A DNA stretch of 5,372 nt from Pseudomonadota bacterium (GTDB taxonomy: Bacteria > Pseudomonadota > Alphaproteobacteria > Rhizobiales > Rhizobiaceae). The DNA lies in NCBI GenBank assembly GCA_023416545.1, contig JAEZHO010000124.1, positions 1 to 5,372 of the forward strand, in the 5' to 3' direction. The position numbers were made by a program, and so were the translations under genes. Below, one piece after another: positions 1 to 5,372 of this stretch; the stretch's first letter is position 1; every line of letters starts with the position of its first letter. Under the pieces are notes generated by a model. That model was given only the letters and a program-made list of their open reading frames with translations, was not told the DNA's origin and searched no databases.

Positions 1-1091
1 TCACCAACCTGTCGCGCCGGGAAGACGACTTCTACTATGCGGGCACGACCGCCCGCTATCCGGGGCTCGAGGGCAACTACACCCGCTTCTCGACCGAAGC
101 GGAATGGAAGCGCACCTTCACCACGCCCGGCGGCCTTCTCGTGACACCGCTTCTGGCCGCACGGGGCGACGCGCTACGGCACAGTTCCAGCCCGCCGTCC
201 TTCGACTTCGCAGGCACCACCTACAGCTATCCCGATTTCGAGGACTCCGGCGCCAATGGCCGCTACATGGTCACGGCCGGGCTGGAGACGCGCTACCCGT
301 TCCTCATCACCACCGACAACAGCAGCCATATCATCGAGCCGATCGCGCAGATCTACGTCAGGCCGGACGAGCAACTGGCCGGCCGGTTGCCCAACGAGGA
401 CGCGCAGAGCTTCGTCTTCGACGCGACCACGCTTTTCGAGCGCGACAAGTTCTCGGGCTATGACCGCATCGAAGGCGGGACGCGCGCCAATGTCGGCATC
501 CGCTACACGGGCTCCTTCGACAACGGCGTGGGGCTGCGCGGCCTGTTCGGCCAGAGCTTCCAGCTCGGCGGCCTGAACTCGTTCGCCACCGACGACCTCG
601 TCCATGTCGGCGCAAACTCCGGCCTCGAGACGGACCGTTCGGACTATGTCGGCATGGCCGGCATCGACCTGCCCTTCGGCGTCTCGCTGCAGGCCGCGAC
701 GCGGTTCGACGAGAAGACCTTCGACCTGGAGCGGACCGATGCGTCCGTATCCTACAGCTCGCCGAGGCTGAGCAGTTCGCTCGTCTACACGCAGATCGAG
801 GCGCAGCCGGAATACGGGTCGCCGGAGAACACCGACCTCCTGCAGTCGTCGAGCGTTTTCCGCATCAACGAGAACTGGTCCGTCGGCGGCGCGGCGGTCC
901 TCGACCTCAACGACCAGGAAATCATCCGGCGCAATGTCGGCATTTCCTATGCGGACGAGTGCACGATCTTCACGCTCGCCTATTCCGACGAAGGCGCGAG
1001 CAGCACCAATGCCAGCGACTGGTCGATCAGCGCACGGATCACCTTCCGCACGCTCGGCGACATCGAGATCGGCTCGGCATCGCTTGAGTAA
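1..1091 (+). CDS. lptD: LPS assembly outer-membrane protein LptD, C-terminal part (start outside window)
   Basis: LptD is the outer-membrane beta-barrel which, plugged by the lipoprotein LptE, inserts lipopolysaccharide into the outer leaflet at the end of the Lpt bridge. The frame is open from base 3, giving 362 visible residues of a protein usually about 750-800 long, so the periplasmic jellyroll domain and signal peptide are missing. What is seen is the barrel: alternating polar/aromatic strands (EGNYTRFSTEAEWKRTF near the start), the conserved LptD block at about 385-510 (LPNEDAQSFVFD, DKFSGYDRIEGGTRANVG), and a last strand before TAA at 1089-1091. The only cysteine in the fragment (codon 960-962, ADEC-TIF) lies 43 residues from the C-terminus, near where E. 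coli LptD has the C724/C725 pair used in its essential disulfides. An internal ATG at 141 is not the start, because the homology continues upstream of it. The SurA-type gene downstream fits, since SurA helps fold LptD in E. coli. Confidence 0.95.
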   Translation, partial: TNLSRREDDFYYAGTTARYPGLEGNYTRFSTEAEWKRTFTTPGGLLVTPLLAARGDALRHSSSPPSFDFAGTTYSYPDFEDSGANGRYMVTAGLETRYPFLITTDNSSHIIEPIAQIYVRPDEQLAGRLPNEDAQSFVFDATTLFERDKFSGYDRIEGGTRANVGIRYTGSFDNGVGLRGLFGQSFQLGGLNSFATDDLVHVGANSGLETDRSDYVGMAGIDLPFGVSLQAATRFDEKTFDLERTDASVSYSSPRLSSSLVYTQIEAQPEYGSPENTDLLQSSSVFRINENWSVGGAAVLDLNDQEIIRRNVGISYADECTIFTLAYSDEGASSTNASDWSISARITFRTLGDIEIGSASLE

Positions 1092-1201
1092 GGGTTCGTC
1101 CGTCATTGTTTCGCCGCAAGAATTGTGCAACCGGTGCCGGATACGCTAGACAAGGGAGCGCGGCACGGCCGGGTTGAGCAACCGCGCAGAAGGACGAGAT
1201 C
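1092..1201 (+). other. lptD-surA intergenic leader with short inverted repeats
   Basis: This 110-base non-coding gap holds several short complementary segments. GGTT (1172-1175) and AACC (1180-1183) can form a small hairpin around GAGC. CAACC at 1128-1132 can instead pair with GGTTG at 1172-1176, with GTGCCG (1134-1139) pairing with CGGCAC (1161-1166) inside it. GCAACCG is present twice (1127-1133 and 1178-1184). A weak promoter-like arrangement, TTGTGC (1123-1128), 17 bases, CTAGAC (1146-1151), could start a secondary transcript, but the match to sigma-70 consensus is poor. No run of T follows any stem, so there is no clear terminator. The structures are real on paper; any function is inference. 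Confidence 0.3.
1190..1194 (+). promoter_or_regulatory. Shine-Dalgarno of the surA-like gene
   Basis: AAGGA lies 7 bases before the ATG at 1202. It selects this start, which also gives a complete signal peptide; the next in-frame ATG would remove the export signal. Confidence 0.75.
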
Positions 1202-2149
1202 ATGTTGGCAAGCAATGCAACCCGCAGGGCAACACGCAGGCTTCTCGTCGCCGTGGCGGTTCTTGCCGCCTCCGTGGCGATCGAACCCGCCCATCACCAG
1301 GCACAGGCAGCCAGCGAAGTGGTCGCCGTCGTCAACAAGACGCCGATCACCAGCAGCGACGTAGCACGTCGCGCCGCCTTCCTGCGGCTTCAACGCCAGA
1401 AGAGCGACACCAAGACCGCCCGCGACCAGCTGGTCGAGGAAGCCCTGAAGCGGGAGGAGATCGCCCGCGTAAAGATGTCGGTCAGCACCGACGATGTCGA
1501 AAAGGCCTTCGCCCGCTTTGCCGCAAGCAACAAGCTTTCCCCCGAGCAGCTGACGAAGATCCTCGGGCAGGCCGGCGTCGGTGCCGAGCATTTCAAGGAA
1601 TACATCGCCGTCCAGATGAGCTGGCCTCGCCTGGTCAATGCCCGCTACGGCAGCCGCGGTCGCATGTCCTCGCAGGAACTCGTGACGCGGATGATGGAGA
1701 ACAAGGAGAAGCCGGTCACCACCGAGTACTTCCTCCAGCAGGTCATCTTCGTGGTACCGGATTCCAAGCGCAACGCCATTCTCGGCAAGCGGAAGGCCGA
1801 GGCTGAATCGGCGCGGGGCAAGTTCCCCGGCTGCGAGCAGTCCAAGCAGTTCGCCGCGACGATGCTCGACGTATCCGTCCGCGACCTCGGACGCGTGCTT
1901 GCCCCCGAACTGCCGGAGGAGTGGAAGCCGCTCATCGAGAAGACCTCGGGCACGACGACCGGGACGCTCGTCACCCAGCGTGGCGTGGAGTTCCTGGCGA
2001 TCTGCAACCAGCGGCAGGTCTCCGACGACTTCGCAGCGGAAGTCGTCTTCCGTGCCGAGGATCTCGGAAAACAGAAGAACGGCGAAAACCCAAACGAGGA
2101 AAAATACCTCGCGGACCTGCGCAGCAAGGCGCAGATAGACCTGCGCTGA
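1202..2149 (+). CDS. surA: Periplasmic SurA-type chaperone / peptidyl-prolyl isomerase-like protein
   Basis: This is probably the periplasmic chaperone that escorts unfolded outer-membrane proteins, LptD among them, to the BAM machinery. The 315-residue product starts with a basic stretch (RRATRR), a hydrophobic core (about 14-27) and an AQA-A cleavage site near residue 36, typical of a Sec signal peptide. Residues about 38-150 resemble the SurA N-terminal domain (VVAVVNKTPITSSDVARR, then helices LVEEALKREEIAR). Residues about 172-272 look like one divergent parvulin domain (TEYFLQQVIFVV; DLGRVLAPELPEEW; TGTLVTQRGVEFLAICNQR), followed by the C-terminal helix KYLADLRSKAQIDLR, which in SurA packs on the N-terminal domain. 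E. coli SurA is about 428 residues with two parvulin domains, so this is the short form. Two cysteines (C211, C268) lie in the parvulin-like part. It precedes pdxA by 15 bases, in the same frame. Isomerase activity is doubtful; chaperone function is inferred from family and context. Confidence 0.85.
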   Translation: MLASNATRRATRRLLVAVAVLAASVAIEPAHHQAQAASEVVAVVNKTPITSSDVARRAAFLRLQRQKSDTKTARDQLVEEALKREEIARVKMSVSTDDVEKAFARFAASNKLSPEQLTKILGQAGVGAEHFKEYIAVQMSWPRLVNARYGSRGRMSSQELVTRMMENKEKPVTTEYFLQQVIFVVPDSKRNAILGKRKAEAESARGKFPGCEQSKQFAATMLDVSVRDLGRVLAPELPEEWKPLIEKTSGTTTGTLVTQRGVEFLAICNQRQVSDDFAAEVVFRAEDLGKQKNGENPNEEKYLADLRSKAQIDLR

Positions 2150-2154
2150 CATTT

Positions 2155-2160
2155 GAGGGA
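2155..2160 (+). promoter_or_regulatory. Shine-Dalgarno that decides the pdxA start
   Basis: GAGGGA ends 4 bases before the ATG at 2165. An in-frame TTG at 2153 would add four residues but would place this Shine-Dalgarno inside the coding sequence, so the ATG is preferred. Confidence 0.65.
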
Positions 2161-2164
2161 CAGC

Positions 2165-3187
2165 ATGCCGCTTGATCGTCCGCTCGCCCTGACCCAGGGC
2201 GATCCTGCCGGCATAGGCCCGGATATCACGCTTGCCGCCTGGCTGAAGCGTCGGGAATACGGACTTGCGCCGTTTCTCTATGTCGGGGACCCGGAGGTCC
2301 TCGCCGCACGCGCCCGGCTCCTCGGACTGGATGTCCCCATCGTAGAGACCGACGCGGCCGGCGCAGCCGGATCCTTTGGCGAGAAACTCCCCGTCTATCC
2401 GCTCGCGGCCGGTGCGCTCGTCGCTCCGGGCGAGCCGCATGTCGCCACCGCGGCAGGGACCGTCGCGGCGATCGAACAGGCGGTCGCCTTCGCCTTCGAG
2501 GGGACGGTGGCCGCAGTCGTCACCAATCCGATCGCCAAATCGGTGCTCTATTCCTCGGGCTTCGGCTTTCCGGGCCATACCGAATTTCTCGCCGAACTTG
2601 CCTACCGGACGACCGGAGAGAAGGTGACGCCGGTGATGATGCTTGCCGGGCCGAAACTCCGGGCCATCCCCGTCACCATCCACATTCCCATCAAGGATGT
2701 GCCGGCCGCACTGACGGAGACGCTGATCCTCGAAACCTGCCGGACAGCCGATCGCGATCTCCGGACCCGGTTCGGGATCAGCCAGCCGCGGCTGGCGATC
2801 GCGGGCCTGAACCCGCATGCGGGCGAGGACGGCGCAATCGGCCGGGAGGATGCGGACGTCATCCATCCGGCGATCCGGCGCCTGCGCGACGAAGGCATCA
2901 ATGCGTTCGGCCCCCTGCCCGCGGACACGATGTTTCACGACGAGGCGCGCAGCCGCTACGACGTCGCCATCTGCATGTATCACGACCAGGCACTCATCCC
3001 GGCCAAGGCGCTCGGGTTCGACACTTCGGTGAACGTGACGCTCGGCCTGCCGTTCATCCGCACCTCGCCGGACCACGGCACGGCCTTCGGCATCGCCGGA
3101 CAGGGCGTCGCGCGCGAGAGCAGCCTCGTGGAGGCGCTCCGGCTTGCCGCGGAACTTGCCGAAAAGTCCGCAGAGGCCAAGCGATAA
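2165..3187 (+). CDS. pdxA: 4-hydroxythreonine-4-phosphate dehydrogenase PdxA
   Basis: PdxA is a cytoplasmic NAD-dependent enzyme that oxidises 4-phosphohydroxy-L-threonine to 3-amino-1-hydroxyacetone 1-phosphate, which PdxJ condenses with deoxyxylulose 5-phosphate to make pyridoxine 5'-phosphate. The 340-residue product is close to the family length (E. coli 329). It opens with the signature LALTQGDPAGIGPDI and has three histidines in the expected contexts for divalent-metal binding: H138 (GFPGHTEFLAELA), H218 (GLNPHAGEDG) and H273 (MYHDQALIPAK), corresponding to E. coli H166, H211 and H266. NPIAKSVLYSSG (121-132) and PFIRTSPDHGTAFGIAG (296-312) are further conserved blocks. All the key residues are there, so it should be active. 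It lies between the surA-like gene (15-base gap) and rsmA (one-base overlap), as in the classical surA-pdxA-rsmA cluster. PdxA2-type paralogs with other roles exist, but the context points to the biosynthetic copy. Confidence 0.96.
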   Translation: MPLDRPLALTQGDPAGIGPDITLAAWLKRREYGLAPFLYVGDPEVLAARARLLGLDVPIVETDAAGAAGSFGEKLPVYPLAAGALVAPGEPHVATAAGTVAAIEQAVAFAFEGTVAAVVTNPIAKSVLYSSGFGFPGHTEFLAELAYRTTGEKVTPVMMLAGPKLRAIPVTIHIPIKDVPAALTETLILETCRTADRDLRTRFGISQPRLAIAGLNPHAGEDGAIGREDADVIHPAIRRLRDEGINAFGPLPADTMFHDEARSRYDVAICMYHDQALIPAKALGFDTSVNVTLGLPFIRTSPDHGTAFGIAGQGVARESSLVEALRLAAELAEKSAEAKR

Positions 3188-4014
3188 TGGCGACACTGGA
3201 CGGTCTGCCGCCGCTGCGGGATGTCATCCAGCGGCATGGGCTCGACGCGCGGAAGGCACTTGGCCAGAACTTCCTGCTCGACCTGAACCTGACGCAGAAG
3301 ATCGCACGCAGCGCCGGGCCGCTGGAGAATGCCACCGTCATCGAGGTCGGGCCCGGTCCGGGTGGCCTTACCCGCGCCATTCTTTCGCTCGGGGCGAAGA
3401 AGCTTATCGCGATCGAACGCGATTCCCGCTGCCTGCCCGCCCTTGCCGAGATTGCCGATCACTATCCGGGTCGCCTCGAGGTCATCGAGGGCGATGCCCT
3501 GAAGGTCGATTTCGAAGCGCTCGCGGCCGAAGGGCCGGTGAAGATCATCGCCAATCTCCCCTACAATGTCGGCACGCAGCTCCTCATCAACTGGCTGCTT
3601 CCCAAATCATGGCCGCCGTTCTGGGAATCGCTGACCCTGATGTTCCAGAAGGAAGTCGGGCTGCGGATCGTCGCGCATGAAGACGACGACCATTACGGAC
3701 GGCTCGGCGTGCTCGCCGGCTGGCGCACCGAGGCGCGGATGGTCTTCGACGTGCCGCCCCAGGCCTTTACGCCGCCGCCGAAGGTCACCTCGAGCGTCGT
3801 GCATCTCGTGCCTCGGCCGGAGCCCCTTCCCTGCGAGGTCCGGAAGCTTGAAGTGGTGACGCAGGCAGCCTTCGGCCAGCGGCGCAAGATGCTCCGGCAG
3901 AGCCTGAAGTCGCTCGGCGGAGAGACGCTTCTGGCGAAGGCGGGGATCGATCCCGTCCGCCGGGCGGAAACCCTGTCGGTGGCGGAATTCGTGGCGCTCG
4001 CCAACGCTTTGTAG
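3187..4014 (+). CDS. rsmA: 16S rRNA dimethyladenosine transferase RsmA (KsgA)
   Basis: RsmA uses S-adenosylmethionine to dimethylate two adjacent adenosines (A1518 and A1519, E. coli numbering) in the 3'-terminal hairpin of 16S rRNA, a late checkpoint of 30S assembly; its loss gives kasugamycin resistance. The product is 275 residues (E. coli 273). Visible motifs are ARKALGQNFLLD (21-32), the SAM-binding loop VIEVGPGPGGLTRAIL (51-66), acidic E77 in LIAIERD, GDAL (102-105), the catalytic motif NLPYNVGT (123-130), QKEV (154-157), TPPPKVTSSVV (195-205) and the C-terminal AFGQRRKMLRQSLK (228-241). Nothing essential is missing. The ATG shares its A with the TAA of pdxA (TAATG), and GAGG at 3173-3176 sits 10 bases upstream, so translational coupling to pdxA is likely. 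In enterobacteria apaG and apaH follow; here they do not. Confidence 0.97.
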   Translation: MATLDGLPPLRDVIQRHGLDARKALGQNFLLDLNLTQKIARSAGPLENATVIEVGPGPGGLTRAILSLGAKKLIAIERDSRCLPALAEIADHYPGRLEVIEGDALKVDFEALAAEGPVKIIANLPYNVGTQLLINWLLPKSWPPFWESLTLMFQKEVGLRIVAHEDDDHYGRLGVLAGWRTEARMVFDVPPQAFTPPPKVTSSVVHLVPRPEPLPCEVRKLEVVTQAAFGQRRKMLRQSLKSLGGETLLAKAGIDPVRRAETLSVAEFVALANAL

Positions 4015-4042
4015 GCGACACGAATTCGCCACAGTGAATTCG
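3985..4042 (+). repeat. Three GAATTC-centred inverted repeats at the rsmA 3' end
   Basis: GAATTC occurs three times in 57 bases (3985-3990, 4022-4027, 4036-4041). CGAATTC (4021-4027) and GAATTCG (4036-4042) form a 7-base inverted repeat with an 8-base loop just after the rsmA stop. Alternatively GAATTCGTG (3985-3993) pairs over 9 bases with CACGAATTC (4019-4027), so the two stems exclude each other. No T-run follows, so it is not a canonical intrinsic terminator. It could stabilise the rsmA end of the message or slow transcription before the next gene, or be chance. Confidence 0.35.
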
Positions 4043-4065
4043 ACAAGTATGGGGATCAACTCGGC

Positions 4066-4069
4066 AGGA
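4066..4069 (+). promoter_or_regulatory. Shine-Dalgarno of the membrane methyltransferase gene
   Basis: AGGA lies 7 bases before the ATG at 4077. A nearer ATG at 4069 is in another frame, so 4077 is the start. Confidence 0.6.
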
Positions 4070-4076
4070 TGACCCC

Positions 4077-4700
4077 ATGCACACCATCTCGCATCCCACT
4101 CCGTTCAACCAGAAGACAAGACTTGCGGCGCTCTGGATCATCTCGATCTGCCTCGCCGCGGTCATCCTGATCAGCAAGCCGATGCTCTCCGAGGAGAGCA
4201 TGCTTCACGAAGTCATGGAGACGGCCGGGCTCGCGCTCCTGGTCACGGCGGTGATGGGCCGGCTGTGGAGCATTCTCTACATCGGGTCCAAAAAGAACGA
4301 GGAACTGGTGACCCTCGGCCCGTACTCGATGACGCGCAACCCGCTCTATTTCTTCTCGATCACCGGGCTCGTCGGAATAGGGCTGGTTTACGGCTCGGTT
4401 CTGCTTGCCGCCGTCCTGCTGGTCTCGGCGGTCATCGTCTTCCAGTACACGGCGCTCCGCGAGGCGGAATTCCTCAGCGCGAAGTTCACCGAAAGCTATG
4501 GCGAATACGCGGCCCGCACACCGCTGATCCTGCCCCGGCCCTCGCTATACGCGACGTCCGACGAGGTCACCTTCTCGGTCAGGGCGCTCATGAAAACGCT
4601 GCGCGACTGCCTGCCCTTCCTCGTGCTCTATCCGCTGATCGAGGGCGTCGAATATCTGCATGCCGTCCACGGGCTGCAGACGCTTCTCGTGCTTCCGTGA
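4077..4700 (+). CDS. Integral-membrane methyltransferase, isoprenylcysteine/phospholipid methyltransferase-like
   Basis: This is a 207-residue inner-membrane protein with hydrophobic segments at about 16-33, 47-66, 92-123 (long enough for a helical hairpin) and 177-192. Between them is the hallmark of the ICMT/PEMT-type membrane methyltransferases: LVTLGPYSMTRNPLYF (77-92), then LREAEFLSAKFTESYGEYAARTPLILPRPS (127-156), i.e. G-P-Y-x-x-x-R-N-P-x-Y, an acidic E129/E131 pair, F...YGEY and a proline-rich end. In characterised relatives these regions bind S-adenosylmethionine at the membrane surface. Bacteria lack prenylated CaaX proteins as normal substrates, so a lipid, quinone-like or small hydrophobic thiol/amine acceptor is more likely, but the substrate cannot be read from the sequence. 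The C-terminal extension after residue 157 (SLYATSDEVTFSVRALMKTLRDCLPF...) adds a further hydrophobic segment to the core. It starts 62 bases after rsmA with its own ribosome binding site and ends 19 bases from the convergent gmk stop. Family call fairly sure; function unknown. Confidence 0.8.
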   Translation: MHTISHPTPFNQKTRLAALWIISICLAAVILISKPMLSEESMLHEVMETAGLALLVTAVMGRLWSILYIGSKKNEELVTLGPYSMTRNPLYFFSITGLVGIGLVYGSVLLAAVLLVSAVIVFQYTALREAEFLSAKFTESYGEYAARTPLILPRPSLYATSDEVTFSVRALMKTLRDCLPFLVLYPLIEGVEYLHAVHGLQTLLVLP

Positions 4701-4702
4701 TC

Positions 4703-4719
4703 GGGCTTGCCCCTATCCG

Positions 4720-4726
<7 letters not shown>
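4703..4726. terminator. Weak possible bidirectional hairpin between convergent genes
   Basis: CCCCT (4710-4714) and AGGGG (4722-4726) form a 5-base inverted repeat with a 7-base loop in the space between the methyltransferase stop (4700) and the gmk stop (4720-4722), overlapping the end of gmk. GGG (4703-4705) could compete for the CCC at 4710-4712. There is no T-run on either side, so if transcription ends here it is by a poor intrinsic signal or by Rho. Confidence 0.25.

Positions 4727-5372
<646 letters not shown>

Noticed and set aside
174..1130. A 318-codon minus-strand open frame opposite lptD
   Set aside because: It has the same codon-aligned antisense relation as the previous case; its translation has no recognisable motif and lptD is unmistakable on the plus strand.
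1103..3196. A 697-codon open frame on the minus strand across the surA-like gene and pdxA
   Set aside because: It is codon-aligned with both sense genes, which share a frame. In that register a stop appears only where the sense strand uses TTA, CTA or TCA, codons that are rare in GC-rich genomes. The translation looks like low-quality Arg/Gly/Asp-rich sequence without a domain, whereas both sense genes are clear.
2980..3462. A 160-codon minus-strand open frame across the pdxA-rsmA junction
   Set aside because: It overlaps the conserved ends of two well-supported genes and shows no protein family features.

Overview
The window is an ordinary piece of an alphaproteobacterial chromosome, most likely from the Hyphomicrobiales (Rhizobiales), perhaps Rhizobiaceae. 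The reasons are strongly GC-rich codon use, the gene order lptD - surA-like - pdxA - rsmA with no apaG/apaH behind it, a convergent gmk, and the protein sequences themselves. One example is the Gmk N-terminus reading SSPSKIARRGLMLVLSS, which resembles rhizobial Gmk as I remember it. No database search was possible, so the taxon is an inference.

Layout: (1) 1-1091, plus strand, the 3' part of lptD, the outer-membrane LPS translocon barrel; its start lies left of the window. (2) 1092-1201, a 110-base gap with short inverted repeats and a good Shine-Dalgarno. (3) 1202-2149, a periplasmic SurA-type chaperone with a signal peptide and one divergent parvulin-like domain. (4) 2165-3187, pdxA, pyridoxal phosphate synthesis. 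(5) 3187-4014, rsmA/ksgA, 16S rRNA dimethylation, overlapping pdxA by one base. (6) 4077-4700, a small integral-membrane methyltransferase of the isoprenylcysteine/phospholipid methyltransferase type, substrate unknown. (7) 4720-5372, minus strand, gmk (guanylate kinase), convergent with the previous gene; its frame stays open to the right edge, so its start is outside the window. No gap between genes exceeds 110 bases.

The four plus-strand genes from lptD to rsmA form the widely conserved cluster linking outer-membrane assembly (LptD and a SurA-type chaperone for barrel proteins) to vitamin B6 synthesis and ribosome maturation. Tight spacing from surA through rsmA indicates co-transcription. 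The methyltransferase gene follows after 62 bases with its own ribosome binding site and may be the operon's last gene.

I found no mobile element, CRISPR array, RNA gene, toxin-antitoxin pair or defence gene, and nothing that amounts to an undescribed system. The points most worth a second look are the orphan membrane methyltransferase, the cysteine pair in the SurA-like protein beside LptD, the true gmk start, and a cluster of GAATTC-based inverted repeats at the end of rsmA.
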